Of a stretch of 64,000 bases of DNA, positions 18,215 through 30,416 are shown in pieces. The notes beneath the pieces were generated by a model that was not told where the DNA came from, ran no database searches, and saw only the letters and a list, made by a program, of their open reading frames with translations. The stretch lies in assembly GCF_012976305.1 (NCBI RefSeq), contig NZ_JABDSR010000006.1, positions 1 to 64,000 on the forward strand. Reading direction: 5' to 3'. How positions within the stretch are numbered: the first letter of the stretch is position 1; each line of letters starts with the position of its first letter. This DNA is from Peptoniphilus faecalis. Lineage in GTDB: Bacteria; Bacillota; Clostridia; Tissierellales; Peptoniphilaceae. The position numbers and the translations under genes are program-made.

Positions 18215-18685
18215 ATTCCATTCCCATTTTGATAAAGTTTATATGTTTTTCAACAATTAAATTTTTTCTATATAGTTGTAAAAAAAATCAATATTAGTTA
18301 AATAGTCTAAATATTTTAGGCTATCTTCTTTTTTGTCTTTTTCTGTTATTCCTCCATATAAAAAAACTTCTTCAAAAATAATATGTTGATCTACGCTAAA
18401 AAGCTGCGTCTTCTTTTCAAACAATAGATAATAATAATCTAACTTGTTAGAATCTTCGTTGCCTAAAAAGTATATTTCTGTCTTTTTATTTTTTGGTATT
18501 TTATATATCACAAGTTCTAATATTTCGTTGCAAAATTTTTCAATTTCACAATCATTTATCCAATTCATTAAGATAAATTTAAATCTTACCCTATTGTCCC
18601 TTATATATTCTGAAAAGCCAATTTTATATGCATCATATCTATCTTCTATCCAATTTAAAATTTCATCAGATGATTTTTTTCTAGG
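17834..18685. repeat. Direct duplication, ~320-bp near-identical cores 534 bp apart
   Basis: The segment 17834-18151 recurs at 18368-18685 with about three mismatches, all silent in the encoded proteins. Sequence identity falls sharply outside this core, so the copies were either duplicated with replaced ends or homogenised by gene conversion. Confidence 0.85.
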
Positions 18686-18748
18686 CAATTTTAAATTTTT
18701 ATACTTTTCTTTTATAATTGTAGCTTGATTCATCTCTTTATAGTCCAT
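18257..18748 (-). CDS. Unknown protein, tandem copy 2
   Basis: A 163-residue paralogue of copy 1, 42 bp upstream of it. The shared core (residues 21-127) is identical in protein and shows only about three silent base differences. The N-terminus (MDYKEMNQATIIKEKYKNLK) and C-terminus (NIDFFYNYIEKI) are different, though KKEDSLKYLDYL is kept in both tails. No convincing ribosome binding site precedes the ATG at 18748, so expression is less certain than for copy 1. Function unknown. Confidence 0.7.
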   Translation of the reverse strand: MDYKEMNQATIIKEKYKNLKLPRKKSSDEILNWIEDRYDAYKIGFSEYIRDNRVRFKFILMNWINDCEIEKFCNEILELVIYKIPKNKKTEIYFLGNEDSNKLDYYYLLFEKKTQLFSVDQHIIFEEVFLYGGITEKDKKEDSLKYLDYLTNIDFFYNYIEKI

Positions 18749-18864
18749 CCACTATTTCACTACTTGCGACAAATTAATTTAATAATTTTTGACTACAATA
18801 TCCTATAAAATAGAGATTAGCATCAATAGTGCAAAGGTATTATTTATAATATAATAATTTTTTA

Positions 18865-19548
18865 TTATATTAATTCTGCATTTACTTTTTCTATTTTTTC
18901 TTCTTTAAGTTCGTCCTTTGAGATAATATCTTTAACTTTCATTAGCCTTGTGATATTTGCTCTTTCGCTTTCGTCGAGCTTTGAGCGAATATATTTTATT
19001 GTTTCTTGCAAGTCTGGAATTGTCTTGTACTCAAGGGCATTTACTCTTCTTCTAGTCTTTTCAATTTCATTGGCTAAAAGTTGTGCTGCTTTTTCCTTTT
19101 GTGTAAGTTTCAAAAGTTCTTCCATTACCTCTGTAAGTTCATCAATAGCGGAGTCAAGATCCGATGTTGTTTGTGCATAGCCATAGGGATAGCGTGATGC
19201 GTCTTCAGATGTTTTTTTTGTTATAAATTTCATCTCTGGCACATCTACAGACATTACATTTTTCTTTTTGATTTCAACAAGTGTTTTCATTGTTGGAAGG
19301 GAAATTGCTTCTTCAAGCATTTCTGGACTCATGGCAGCTGATGCCATTAAAAATGCTTTAAAGGAATTTTGCAATTTTTCTTCCACTTCTAGTCTTAACT
19401 TTTTATTTTCCTTTATGAGAGTTATAAATTGTCTCATAAGTTCGTCTTGTTTGTCCTTTAAAAGCTTATGACCTCTAGTCGATGTTTCTAATTTGCCCTT
19501 TAAAAGGGACAAATTCATTCTAGTGGGATTTATTTTAAGTCTTGTCAT
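18865..19548 (-). CDS. ntpD: V-type ATPase subunit D
   Basis: Central-stalk subunit of the V-type ATPase, forming the coiled-coil rotor shaft inside the A3B3 head. The 227-residue protein opens with the family hallmark [18 protein letters not shown] and is otherwise almost entirely helical, with a conserved closing segment [19 protein letters not shown] near 165. Last gene of the nine-gene operon; its ATG overlaps the subunit B stop codon by one base. An AT-only hairpin overlapping its own stop (18848-18871) may be the operon end. Confidence 0.95.
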   Translation of the reverse strand: MTRLKINPTRMNLSLLKGKLETSTRGHKLLKDKQDELMRQFITLIKENKKLRLEVEEKLQNSFKAFLMASAAMSPEMLEEAISLPTMKTLVEIKKKNVMSVDVPEMKFITKKTSEDASRYPYGYAQTTSDLDSAIDELTEVMEELLKLTQKEKAAQLLANEIEKTRRRVNALEYKTIPDLQETIKYIRSKLDESERANITRLMKVKDIISKDELKEEKIEKVNAELI

Positions 19549-20972
19549 TATAATCCCTCATTTTCTAAATTTTTATGATCTTGAGGTCCTTTATTATTTT
19601 TCTCCTTATCGCCTAAATATTTTTCGATTAATTTATCGTCAATTCTCTTTAATTCAGTCTTAGGTATTAGAGAAAGAAGTTCCCAACCTAAATTTAATGT
19701 TTCTTCTATTGATCTATTAGTTTCAAAACCCTGTGATACATATTGTTTTTCAAATAAGTCTGCAAATCTTGCAAAAGCTTTGTCAGTTTCTGATAGTGCT
19801 GTTTCTCCAAGGATTGCAGAAAGTTCCTTTGCTTCTTTACCTGCGGTGTAAGCTGCATAAATTTGGTTCATTGTATCGGCATGGTCTTCACGAGTTTTTC
19901 CTTCGCCAATTCCCTTATCTTTAAGTCTTGAAAGGGATGGAATTGCATTAATTGGTGGTTCTAATCCTTGTTTATATAAATCTGTCGATAAAATTATTTG
20001 TCCTTCAGTAATATAGCCCGTTAAGTCTGGGATAGGGTGAGTGATATCTCCTTCTGGCATTGTCAAAATAGGAATTTGTGTAATGGAGCCTTCTCTTCCT
20101 TTAATTCTTCCTGCTCTTTCATAAATGCCTGCAAGGTCTGTATATAGATAACCTGGATAACCACGTCTGCCTGGAACTTCCTTTCTCGCTGCAGATACTT
20201 CTCTTAGTGCTTCTGCATAGTTTGTCATATCTGTCAAAATTACAAGAACGTGCTTTCCAAGTTCAAATGCTAGATATTCTGCTGCAGTAAGTGCCATCTT
20301 TGGAGTTGCAAGTCTTTCAATTGCTGGGTCATTGGCAAGGTTCATGAATAAAACTGCTCTATCTATGGCACCAGTCTTTGTGAAGTCATCTATAAAGTAT
20401 TGTGCTTCTTCAAAGGTAATACCCATTGCTGCAAAGACTACGGCGAAGTCTCCACCAGAAAGTACAGTTGCTTGTCTTGCGATTTGTGCTGCTAGTTCGT
20501 TGTGTGGAAGTCCTGCTTCGGAGAATATTGGAAGCTTTTGCCCTCTAACAAGAGTGTTAAGTCCATCTATTACAGATACACCTGTTTGGATAAATTCAGA
20601 GGGATAGTCTCTTGAAACTGGATTTATTGCAGTTCCGTTGATATCAATTTTTTCTTTAGGAATAATCTTTGGGCCACCGTCAATTGGTTCGCCAAGTCCA
20701 TCAAAGACTCTGCCAATCATATCTGGTGAGACGCCAAGTTCAAGTGGTTTTCCCAAAAATCTTACACTTGTATCCATTAAATTTATTCCACTAGAACCTT
20801 CAAAAATTTGAACCATGGCCTTGTCGCCTTCGATTTCTATAACACGTCCACGTCTTTTTTCGCCGGTTTGAAGTTCGATGTCCACAAGTTCTTCGTAGGT
20901 TGCGCCTTCTACTCCTTCAACAGTCATAAGAGGTCCAACGACTTCTGTTACTGATTTATATTCTTTAAGCAT
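19548..20972 (-). CDS. ntpB: V-type ATPase subunit B
   Basis: Non-catalytic nucleotide-site subunit of the hexameric head. The protein has about 474 residues and the family signatures [18 protein letters not shown] (near 150), [14 protein letters not shown] and [15 protein letters not shown]. It lacks the P-loop found in subunit A, as expected. The start at 20972 ([11 protein letters not shown]) is preferred over a Met three codons upstream because GGTGATG precedes it; the gene overlaps the end of subunit A. Confidence 0.96.
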   Translation of the reverse strand: MLKEYKSVTEVVGPLMTVEGVEGATYEELVDIELQTGEKRRGRVIEIEGDKAMVQIFEGSSGINLMDTSVRFLGKPLELGVSPDMIGRVFDGLGEPIDGGPKIIPKEKIDINGTAINPVSRDYPSEFIQTGVSVIDGLNTLVRGQKLPIFSEAGLPHNELAAQIARQATVLSGGDFAVVFAAMGITFEEAQYFIDDFTKTGAIDRAVLFMNLANDPAIERLATPKMALTAAEYLAFELGKHVLVILTDMTNYAEALREVSAARKEVPGRRGYPGYLYTDLAGIYERAGRIKGREGSITQIPILTMPEGDITHPIPDLTGYITEGQIILSTDLYKQGLEPPINAIPSLSRLKDKGIGEGKTREDHADTMNQIYAAYTAGKEAKELSAILGETALSETDKAFARFADLFEKQYVSQGFETNRSIEETLNLGWELLSLIPKTELKRIDDKLIEKYLGDKEKNNKGPQDHKNLENEGL

Positions 20973-22734
20973 CTTCATCACCGACCTGTTCTAATTCTTT
21001 AAGTTCACTGTCAATTTTATCTTTTATTGCGTCAATTTTTTCTAATTCATCATTAGGTATATACTTCATTCTCGCAATATTTTCTTTTACATCAAGTTTT
21101 TCTATTTCACTAAAGTAAGCACCCTTTTCCAATGTTTCTTGACATTTGTCGTAGAAGTAAAGGATTGTATCAAGCATCTTGAATTGCTTTTCAAGAGGAC
21201 AGAAAGTATCTACATCGTGAAAGGCATTTTGTTGTAAAAAGTCTTCACGAATTGACTTTGTAGTGTCAAGCTTAACTTGGTCTTCATCTGATAATGTATC
21301 ACGACCTACAAGTCTTACAACTTCAAGTAATGAAGTTTCTTCTTGTAAAAGTGCCATGGCTCTTTTTCTCAACAAAGAAAATCTCTTATTTACATTTTCG
21401 TCTAAATACCTATCAATTTTAGTTTGATAAAGTGAATAGGAATCAATCCAATTTATAGCTGGGAAATGTCTTTGGTAAGATAAATCATAATCAAGCTTCC
21501 AAAATATTTTTACAATTCTAAGGGTGTTTTGAGTAACTGGTTCAGAAATATCTCCTCCCGGAGGGGAAACTGCACCTATTACAGAAAGCGCTCCTTCTCT
21601 TTCTTCGCTGCCATTTACAATAACACGACCAGCTCTTTCGTAAAACTCTGCAATTCTTGAGCCAAGGTATGCTGGATATCCTTCGTCGCCAGGCATTTCT
21701 TCAAGACGACCAGACATTTCACGAAGGGCTTCTGCCCAACGAGAAGTTGAGTCAGCCATCATTGCAACGGAATAACCCATATCTCTAAAATATTCTGAAA
21801 TTGTGATCCCTGTGTAAATTGATGCTTCACGAGCTGCTACTGGCATATTTGAAGTGTTGGCAATAAGCACTGTCCTCTTCATAATTGATTCGCCAGTTGT
21901 AGGGTCCATTAGCTCTGGAAATTCCATAAGTACATCTGTCATTTCATTTCCACGTTCGCCGCAACCTACATAGACAACTATTTGTGCATCTGCCCATTTT
22001 GCAAGTTGATGTTGTACAACTGTTTTGCCTGAACCAAAGGGTCCTGGAATGGCAGCAGTACCTCCCTTTGTAATTGGGAAAAATGTATCTATTACTCTTT
22101 GTCCAGTAACTAGGGGTTCTTTTGGATCGATTTTTTTCTTATAAGGTCTTCCCTTTCTTACTGGCCATTTTTGTATCATCGTAAGATTTTTGTCGCCTAT
22201 TTCTGTTTCTATTGTTGCAATAGTTTCTTCTACTGTAAAAGAGCCTTCTTTAATATCTTTTATCTTGCCCTTTATCCCATTGGGTACCATGATTTTATGC
22301 GTTACAACTGCTGTTTCTTCAACTGTACCGAGAATATCTCCTGCTTCAACTTCATCTCCAACATTTGCAACTTTTTTAAATTCCCATTTTTTTTCTCTAT
22401 TTAAAGGATTTACTACAACTCCTCTTTTTAAAAAATCTCCGGCTTCATTTCTAAGTCCAACAAGAGGTCTTTGAATTCCGTCAAACATTTGCTCAATCAT
22501 TCCAGGACCAAGCTCAACGGAAAGTGGCGCTCCTGTTGTATATACTTCATCTCCAGGGCCAATGCCTGTTGTTTCTTCGTAAACTTGAATGGAAGCCTTG
22601 TCGCCTCTCATTTCAATTACTTCGCCAATAAGTTTGTCTTTAGAAACTTCTACTACGTCATAGACATTGGCATCTTCCATGCCACTTGCCACGACTAGTG
22701 GTCCGGATACTTTAATTATCTTTCCTGATTTCAA
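20965..22734 (-). CDS. ntpA: V-type ATPase catalytic subunit A
   Basis: Catalytic head subunit that hydrolyses (or makes) ATP. Its 589 residues match the family length. The Walker A motif [11 protein letters not shown] lies near residue 232; also visible are the V/A-type bulge domain (about 110-190, [12 protein letters not shown]), [16 protein letters not shown] (Glu switch region) and the arginine-bearing [20 protein letters not shown]. Preceded by a good ribosome binding site and located between subunits F and B in the standard order. Confidence 0.98.
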   Translation of the reverse strand: MKSGKIIKVSGPLVVASGMEDANVYDVVEVSKDKLIGEVIEMRGDKASIQVYEETTGIGPGDEVYTTGAPLSVELGPGMIEQMFDGIQRPLVGLRNEAGDFLKRGVVVNPLNREKKWEFKKVANVGDEVEAGDILGTVEETAVVTHKIMVPNGIKGKIKDIKEGSFTVEETIATIETEIGDKNLTMIQKWPVRKGRPYKKKIDPKEPLVTGQRVIDTFFPITKGGTAAIPGPFGSGKTVVQHQLAKWADAQIVVYVGCGERGNEMTDVLMEFPELMDPTTGESIMKRTVLIANTSNMPVAAREASIYTGITISEYFRDMGYSVAMMADSTSRWAEALREMSGRLEEMPGDEGYPAYLGSRIAEFYERAGRVIVNGSEEREGALSVIGAVSPPGGDISEPVTQNTLRIVKIFWKLDYDLSYQRHFPAINWIDSYSLYQTKIDRYLDENVNKRFSLLRKRAMALLQEETSLLEVVRLVGRDTLSDEDQVKLDTTKSIREDFLQQNAFHDVDTFCPLEKQFKMLDTILYFYDKCQETLEKGAYFSEIEKLDVKENIARMKYIPNDELEKIDAIKDKIDSELKELEQVGDEDA

Positions 22735-22760
22735 TAAAGCTCCTCCTCATAAAAAGGTGA

Positions 22761-23075
22761 TTAATCACCTAATATATTTGCTCCAACTGCCTTTTCAACA
22801 TTTTTATTTAAGTTATTCATGCCAATACCAAGAGTTCCCTTGTTAGAAGGAATTACTATAATGGCAGGCAATAATTTGTCATTATATCTATCAATGGTAT
22901 TAGGTATTTTTTCTGCAAGTTCTTCTGTTATATAAATTACACCATAATCTTTTTTGGCAAGGGCGTCAACCTTGGCTCTTGCATCTTTTTCTTCGTAACT
23001 CACGAATACATCTATTCCAATAGCTTTAAAGGATAGAACTGAATCCTTATCGCCAATAACCGCTATTTTATACAT
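22761..23075 (-). CDS. V-type ATPase subunit F
   Basis: A 104-residue central-stalk subunit with a CheY-like alpha/beta fold: [34 protein letters not shown] and a conserved [10 protein letters not shown] segment. The start at 23075 matches family length; an 11-codon N-terminal extension inside the subunit C gene is rejected. The ATG overlaps the subunit C stop region, indicating translational coupling. Called NtpG in Enterococcus hirae, so no symbol is given to avoid confusion. Confidence 0.92.
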   Translation of the reverse strand: MYKIAVIGDKDSVLSFKAIGIDVFVSYEEKDARAKVDALAKKDYGVIYITEELAEKIPNTIDRYNDKLLPAIIVIPSNKGTLGIGMNNLNKNVEKAVGANILGD

Positions 23076-24060
23076 AACTATCACGCAACTTTTCTCTAAT
23101 AAATTCACTATCTAGTCCATTTAATTTAGAAACTAAAATAATTCTAAGATTTTTAATTTCCATTTCTTTAGCCAAAGCATTAGCAAATATAATTTCTGGA
23201 CCATAAGTGATGTACTTTACATCTTTTATCAAATCTATAAAGTAATTGTCCATCTCTTTTTCAAAGTTTGAAAGATTTCCTTTCTCCTTAAAAGAATCTA
23301 AGGCCTCTTTAATATACTTGTAAATATCAAGTTTTTTAAAGGCATCTGTATCTGAGCTTATATCTCTATTTAATAAATCCATATAAGTTTCTTCTCTGAC
23401 ATTTCCGCCTATTATGATTACATTTCTCAAGAATTCAGAATCTTTTTTTTGCTTTTTAGCCCTAAGAAGTGTTCTAATATTTGTAAAATCAATTAAATTT
23501 TTTGCATATTTTATAAATAGATCAACTTCAGACTCTTTTGCAAGTTCAAGTAATTCCTTGAAATAAGCGTTGTCGAGATATATATCAATTAGCTGTGGAT
23601 CTTTTTTTTCTTCGTAAATCTCCTCAACTTTTGCTATAAGCTCAAAATATTTATTCTTTTTGCTGCCTTTAATTAAAGCATCTCTATATTCTTTTAAGTC
23701 AAAATCTCCAATGTTCATATAAAGATCTTTTAAGTCCTTTTTCCCAATATCTTCTTTTATTAGCACTTTTAAATTGTGATAAAAATACTTCAATGTTACA
23801 AGAAGAATGGGAATTTTGGAAGGAGAAATATCGTAAAGTTCGTCATAAAACCTTGTTAGCTCTTCTTTTAAAATATATTCATATTCTGTGGGAGAAGAGA
23901 TTTTATTTATATACTTGTTATAAACTGTATCAGATAGAGATCTAAGTGCGTCTTCCAAGGAATCCCCTTCAGAAATCCTTATAAAGTTTTCACTTTTTAA
24001 AAGCTCCTTTTCCAAGACTCTAAGTCTTGTGGAACTTTGGATAAATTTACTTCTATCCAT
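23068..24060 (-). CDS. ntpC: V-type ATPase subunit C
   Basis: A 330-residue, mostly helical subunit that links the membrane rotor ring to the central stalk (the d-type subunit). It shows the family's three-fold helical architecture with segments such as [13 protein letters not shown] and [23 protein letters not shown] near the C-terminus. Located between E and F in the operon, as in clostridia and enterococci. Confidence 0.92.
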   Translation of the reverse strand: MDRSKFIQSSTRLRVLEKELLKSENFIRISEGDSLEDALRSLSDTVYNKYINKISSPTEYEYILKEELTRFYDELYDISPSKIPILLVTLKYFYHNLKVLIKEDIGKKDLKDLYMNIGDFDLKEYRDALIKGSKKNKYFELIAKVEEIYEEKKDPQLIDIYLDNAYFKELLELAKESEVDLFIKYAKNLIDFTNIRTLLRAKKQKKDSEFLRNVIIIGGNVREETYMDLLNRDISSDTDAFKKLDIYKYIKEALDSFKEKGNLSNFEKEMDNYFIDLIKDVKYITYGPEIIFANALAKEMEIKNLRIILVSKLNGLDSEFIREKLRDSYV

Positions 24061-24077
24061 TTAACCACCTTTTCCTC

Positions 24078-24626
24078 TTAACTGAAAAGTTTTTCAGCTA
24101 AAAATTTTTCTAACTCTTCTCTTTCAGATTTTACAATAGCTCTAAAGTCGCCATTGTAAATTAAGTTTCCATTGTGTAGGACAAATCCTCTATCAACATC
24201 CTTGTTAGATACTTTAAAACCAAGATTTGCATTTTTAACTGCTTCTCTATATTTACTTGGTACATCTAAAATAGAGTTTTTATCCTCTACACCTTCAACA
24301 TTGTTTTTTACAAATTTTACAAAATCTTCTTCTGATAAATTTTCAAGTTCTACAATTGCTTTTTCAAGAACTCTATCGATGACCTTGTGCTTTTCCGCTA
24401 AAATATCATCTCTCGCCTTTAGTTCGGCACTTGATTTTACTCTTTTTAAAATGTCTTCTCTTTCTCTTTTTGAGATTTCATTAATTTTATCAGCTAAAAA
24501 TTTTGCATCATCTTTTCTATTTTCTACAATGGTGTTTTTTTTATCTTCAGCCTCTACTATAATTTCATCTGCCTTTGTTTTTGCATCCTCAATAATTTTA
24601 TTTAAAATATTTTCAAGTCCTGCCAT
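24078..24626 (-). CDS. ntpE: V-type ATPase subunit E
   Basis: Peripheral-stalk stator subunit of 182 residues. The N-terminal ~100 residues form a long charged coiled coil; the C-terminal ~80 are a globular head-binding domain (GFVLHNGNLIYNGDFRAIVKSE). Weak primary conservation is usual in this family; length and operon position decide the call. Confidence 0.88.
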   Translation of the reverse strand: MAGLENILNKIIEDAKTKADEIIVEAEDKKNTIVENRKDDAKFLADKINEISKREREDILKRVKSSAELKARDDILAEKHKVIDRVLEKAIVELENLSEEDFVKFVKNNVEGVEDKNSILDVPSKYREAVKNANLGFKVSNKDVDRGFVLHNGNLIYNGDFRAIVKSEREELEKFLAEKLFS

Positions 24627-24634
24627 AGTATCAC

Positions 24635-27048
<2,414 letters not shown>

Positions 27049-27062
<14 letters not shown>

Positions 27063-27372
27063 TATTCACAATCCTCTCTACCACTGACTTTACAATCTCA
27101 GCTTCTTGGTCTTTAGAAATTTTTGAAATGTCAATAATCTTCTTTTTTGCTTCTTCTCTTATTGGCAATACAGCTTCTTCTCCTTCTTCTCTTGCCCTTT
27201 CAAGAAATTCCTCTTTACTTGTCTTTGCTCTTTGAACAATGGCATCGTAGGACTCCTCTGCAATAGATTTTGCATTTTCAATAATTTCCTTAGCCTTAAC
27301 TTCTGCATCGTCAATAATTTTTTTTGCCTCAGCTTCAGTGTCTTTAACTTTTTTTACTGCATCATCTGACAC
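27049..27372 (-). CDS. V-type ATPase subunit H/G (peripheral stalk)
   Basis: A 107-residue, highly charged coiled-coil protein (VKDTEAEAKKIIDDAEVKAK and similar heptads), the partner of subunit E in the peripheral stalk. First gene of the operon, with a GTG start behind GGAGGTGA. It corresponds to AhaH of archaea and NtpF of Enterococcus. A perfect 9-bp inverted repeat covers its promoter. Confidence 0.88.
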
Positions 27373-27407
27373 TAAATCACCTCCAGTGTAAAATCTTTTA
27401 TAGAGTA

Positions 27408-27439
27408 ATTATATCACTTGTTAAATTATTATTTAACAA
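27408..27439 (-). promoter_or_regulatory. V-ATPase promoter with overlapping palindromic operator
   Basis: On the minus strand an extended -10 (TGA-TATAAT, core at 27408-27413) lies 17 bases after a weak -35 (TTAAAT, 27431-27436). A perfect inverted repeat TTGTTAAAT-N4-ATTTAACAA at 27418-27439 covers the spacer and -35. The half-sites TTGTTAA resemble those of the redox regulator Rex, but Rex sites have 4 bases between TTGTTAA and TTAACAA and here there are 8. Confidence 0.6.
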
Positions 27440-27586
27440 TAATCATAATAAATTTAATTTAAGTTACATTACTTAATACCCCATTAATTTATCTTTATTT
27501 AAAAAATATAAAAAAAGTGAATTTTTTTATTTTACTTTTTTAAGATTTGATTCTGTAAATTCACACAAGTGTACTAATATTTAAAC

Positions 27587-27606
27587 AACCACTACAAAAA
27601 GTGGTT
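27587..27606 (-). terminator. Possible terminator after the ECF S gene
   Basis: AACCACT / AGTGGTT stem with a 6-base loop followed only by a mixed AT stretch; a weak terminator at best. The remainder of 27440-27627 is AT-rich with nothing else recognisable. Confidence 0.35.
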
Positions 27607-27627
27607 TAAAAATTATGATTAAATTTA

Positions 27628-28173
27628 TTATTTTTTCAAAATATTTTGAAAAGCGTTCATATTGTAAATTTTTGAAACTATTAAGACTGAAAATAATTTG
27701 TCTGCATAATCCGTTATAATTTGAACTACAAAGACAATTACAAAATCTGAAATATCCATGACAGCACGAAGAGCTTGAACAATATAACTTGAACCAGCTG
27801 TTGTAACTGTACCAAAAAGATATGTTGCTATAAGTGCAGATGAAATTGCAACTGGAATAGACATAGCCGGTGTGAGATAAAATTTTGATAAAAACTTATC
27901 TCTTTTCAAAAATTTAAAGTAACCTGATGTAAATCCTACTATAATTTGTGTCGGCATAAAATAAATTGCAATTGGATCTCCTATGCTATTTGCAAATGCG
28001 GAAATTATTCCAGTCAAAATTCCAAAAGCTGGTCCAAAAGAAAAACCAGCCATTATTGTTCCAATAGAATCGAGATATACTGGAAGTTTTAATACTACGG
28101 CAAGCCATGCACTTACAGAGTTTATTGCGACACAAAGTGCAATAAAAGTGACTTTTTTTGAACTCATTTTCAT
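27628..28173 (-). CDS. ECF transporter S component
   Basis: A 181-residue membrane protein with about five or six transmembrane helices. The start (VTFIALCVAINSVSAWLAVVLKLPVYLDSIGT) and AFGILTGIISAFANSIGDP are typical of substrate-binding S components of energy-coupling-factor importers. No ATPase or T component is adjacent, so it would share a common ECF module encoded elsewhere. It overlaps the nucleoside hydrolase gene by 4 bp, suggesting that the substrate is a nucleoside or base. Other vitamins cannot be excluded. Confidence 0.8.
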   Translation of the reverse strand: MKMSSKKVTFIALCVAINSVSAWLAVVLKLPVYLDSIGTIMAGFSFGPAFGILTGIISAFANSIGDPIAIYFMPTQIIVGFTSGYFKFLKRDKFLSKFYLTPAMSIPVAISSALIATYLFGTVTTAGSSYIVQALRAVMDISDFVIVFVVQIITDYADKLFSVLIVSKIYNMNAFQNILKK

Positions 28174-29117
28174 ATTAAATCACCTAAAATATTTTTATCT
28201 ACTTTTGAATTTGTAATTATCTCTATAAATTCCGTCCACACTTCTAACAAATTCAAATCTTCATATAAAATTATATTTTTTTCTCTCTTCATGAAGTTCA
28301 TTTCGTCCACCATGAGCATCCCCCTTGCAGGACCATCTGTTATGCATTCTGCACTATAAATGCTCTTCTTAAATAATTCTGGCTTTCTTTCAGCTAAAAT
28401 TGTAAGTGGATCATTTATCACTGAACCAATAATTTTTTCATATTCCCAGTGAAAATCCATATAAAAGTTTGTTATTTTTTCTATAAAATTTCCCATTTCA
28501 AGATTTAATCTCTTAATATAGGATAAAATACTCGGCGTCAATACAAATTTTCTCGTAATATCAAGGGGCATTATTTCAACTTTATTGGGTGCATTTTTTA
28601 TAACATAGTCTGCTGCCTCTGGGTCGACATAAAAATTAAATTCAGCGATTGGACTCATGTTCCCATAACTCTTAAAGTTTCCACCCATTATAATAATTCT
28701 AGTGTCTTTAAATGCAATTCTATCCTTTTTTAATGCTCTAGCAATGTTAGTGAGTGGCCCCAGTGCAAAAATAGTTACATCTCCCTTTTTAGCCTCTTCT
28801 ACTAAAAAGTTAATTGCATCGCCATCTATCTCTTTCTCATCATATTTTAGATAAGTTTCGCCAAGACCGTCTTTTCCATGAGTATCCTCTGCGTTGATAA
28901 ATTCTTTAACGAGAGGAGATTTGCTTCCCATATAGATTTTAAAATCTCGATTTAAAAATTTTGAAAGTCTAAGTACATTTTTCCTTCCCTTTTCAACATG
29001 CACATTACCTGAAACTAAAGAAATCCCAAGAATATCATATTCAATTACATTATTTGATAAAATAATTGCAATTGAATCATCAATTCCGGGATCTGCATCG
29101 ATAATAATTTTTTTCAT
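28170..29117 (-). CDS. Inosine-uridine-type nucleoside hydrolase
   Basis: Splits the N-glycosidic bond of nucleosides to base and ribose. The 315-residue protein begins with the calcium-binding signature IIIDADPGIDDSIAI; other active-site features are VSGNVHVEKGRKN, MGGNFKSYGN and NDPLTILAERKPE with the third Asp ligand. The start at 29117 is chosen because GGAGG precedes it and the family starts right before the DxDPGxDD motif; an upstream Met nine codons earlier is rejected. Coupled to the downstream ECF S component, implying uptake followed by hydrolysis. Purine versus pyrimidine preference cannot be told. Confidence 0.92.
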   Translation of the reverse strand: MKKIIIDADPGIDDSIAIILSNNVIEYDILGISLVSGNVHVEKGRKNVLRLSKFLNRDFKIYMGSKSPLVKEFINAEDTHGKDGLGETYLKYDEKEIDGDAINFLVEEAKKGDVTIFALGPLTNIARALKKDRIAFKDTRIIIMGGNFKSYGNMSPIAEFNFYVDPEAADYVIKNAPNKVEIMPLDITRKFVLTPSILSYIKRLNLEMGNFIEKITNFYMDFHWEYEKIIGSVINDPLTILAERKPELFKKSIYSAECITDGPARGMLMVDEMNFMKREKNIILYEDLNLLEVWTEFIEIITNSKVDKNILGDLI

Positions 29118-29184
29118 TTTAACCTCCATTTCTTTGGAGAACAATTAGTTTTTTATACTTGGAGTTCCCGAACAAGTGAAGCTT

Positions 29185-29213
29185 ATTATACATTATTTTT
29201 TTTAAATAGACAA
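29185..29213 (-). promoter_or_regulatory. Promoter of the nucleoside hydrolase operon
   Basis: TTGTCT (29208-29213), 17 bases, TATAAT (29185-29190) on the minus strand, with TG directly before the -10. Its -35 overlaps the -35 of the divergent plus-strand promoter. Confidence 0.7.
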
Positions 29214-29235
29214 GTTTTCTTGTATCAAGTATAAT
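29207..29235 (+). promoter_or_regulatory. Promoter of the TlpA-like lipoprotein gene
   Basis: TAGACA (29207-29212), 17 bases, TATAAT (29230-29235), about 40 bases before the start codon. Shares five bases of its -35 with the opposite promoter. Confidence 0.7.
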
Positions 29236-29274
29236 GTAATAACCAAGTTAAAATTTTAAATAGGAGTGTTTATT

Positions 29275-29862
29275 ATGAAAAAACTTTTTAAAATACTAAT
29301 TTTATCTACAATAACTTTTACGCTTTTTGCTTGTAGCAAAAAAAATAATGTATCAAATACAAATAAAATTGAAAAAACAGAAGAAACTACAGCAAGTGCA
29401 ATTAAACTAACAGAAATGCCAATTGATAATCTTGATTTTCAAACTATGGAAATAATGGATGGCAAAATCGTAAAATCAGAAGAGTTCTATAAAGATAAAC
29501 CTATCACACTTGTAAATGTATGGGGAACTTTTTGTGGCCCTTGCAAAGAAGAAATGCCTGATCTAGCAAAGTTATACGAAACATATAAAGACAAGGTGAA
29601 TTTTCTTGGCGTAGTTGCGGACACAAATGCCAACATGGATACAAATGTTGAAGAAGCTCAAAAAATCATAAAGGAATCAGGCGTTAATTACACAAATATA
29701 ATGCCTAATCCAACTATGGAAGATAATTTAGCAAATATTACTGCAATTCCAACAACATTTTTTGTAAATAGCGAGGGAAAAATCCTTGGCGGATTTGTTG
29801 GTAAAGCTGATAAAGATGGTCTAGCAGCAACTATTGAAAAAGTTATAGAGGAAAATAAATAA
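29275..29862 (+). CDS. TlpA/ResA-like thiol-disulfide lipoprotein
   Basis: A 195-residue secreted lipoprotein: signal peptide with lipobox LFAC-S (Cys near 20), a Ser/Thr/Asn/Lys linker to ~50, then a thioredoxin fold. The active site is WGTFCGPCKEEMPDL (CGPC), and the conserved cis-Pro segment is AIPTTFFVNSEGK near 160. Such proteins reduce or isomerise disulfides outside the membrane or supply electrons to extracytoplasmic reductases. The start at 29275 follows GGAG; a GTG overlapping that site is rejected. Monocistronic, closed by a strong terminator. Confidence 0.9.
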   Translation: MKKLFKILILSTITFTLFACSKKNNVSNTNKIEKTEETTASAIKLTEMPIDNLDFQTMEIMDGKIVKSEEFYKDKPITLVNVWGTFCGPCKEEMPDLAKLYETYKDKVNFLGVVADTNANMDTNVEEAQKIIKESGVNYTNIMPNPTMEDNLANITAIPTTFFVNSEGKILGGFVGKADKDGLAATIEKVIEENK

Positions 29863-29868
29863 TAAAAC

Positions 29869-29900
29869 AAAAGATGAGTTATAACGGACTCATCTTTTTT
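29869..29900 (+). terminator. Rho-independent terminator
   Basis: 11-bp stem AAAAGATGAGT / ACTCATCTTTT with an 8-base loop and a T tail. Confidence 0.88.
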
Positions 29901-29948
29901 GTGGGATTTTTATCTCTTGTATTAATTTTATAATTATAGGCTAAAGCT

Positions 29949-30416
29949 TTACATATTTTTACAGACATCTATCCATTCTTTATAGTTTGAGTATTTTTCA
30001 AGTTCTTCTATTGAAAATTCAATGGCACTATTACTGCTGCCACAAGCAGGAAAAACTGTCTCAAATCTTTTTAGTGATATGTCCAAATAAACTGTTACAT
30101 TTTCATTAATTCCAAAGGGACAAACTCCTCCAACTTCATGACCAATTATTTCTTCTACATTATTTTTATCTATCATCTTTGCCTTTGTTCCAAAAAATAT
30201 TTTAAACTTTTTATTGTCAATTTTAACATCTCCTGCTGCTACTATTAATATTGGTTTATCCTTTACTAAAAATGAAAGGCTCTTTGCAATTCTCGCTGGC
30301 TCACAATTAAGTGCCTTTGCTGCAAGTTCCACAGTTGCACTTGATGTTTTAAATTCAATGATTTTTTCTTCAATGCCATATTTTTTAAAATAATTTTTTA
30401 CCTTTTCTATACTCAT
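29949..30416 (-). CDS. YbaK/EbsC-type aminoacyl-tRNA deacylase
   Basis: A 155-residue protein of the YbaK/ProX editing family, which hydrolyses mischarged tRNA such as Cys-tRNA(Pro). Visible family features are TSSATVELAAKALNCEPARIAKSLSFLV with the conserved lysine, and VGGVCPFGINENVTVYLD, followed by FPACGSSNSAIEFS. The exact substrate (Cys- or Ala-tRNA) cannot be assigned. It is probably transcribed alone. Confidence 0.88.
   Translation of the reverse strand: MSIEKVKNYFKKYGIEEKIIEFKTSSATVELAAKALNCEPARIAKSLSFLVKDKPILIVAAGDVKIDNKKFKIFFGTKAKMIDKNNVEEIIGHEVGGVCPFGINENVTVYLDISLKRFETVFPACGSSNSAIEFSIEELEKYSNYKEWIDVCKNM

Noticed and set aside
27418-27439. Canonical Rex operator at the V-ATPase promoter
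   Set aside because: Half-sites match but the spacing is 8 instead of 4 bases, so a Rex assignment cannot be supported.
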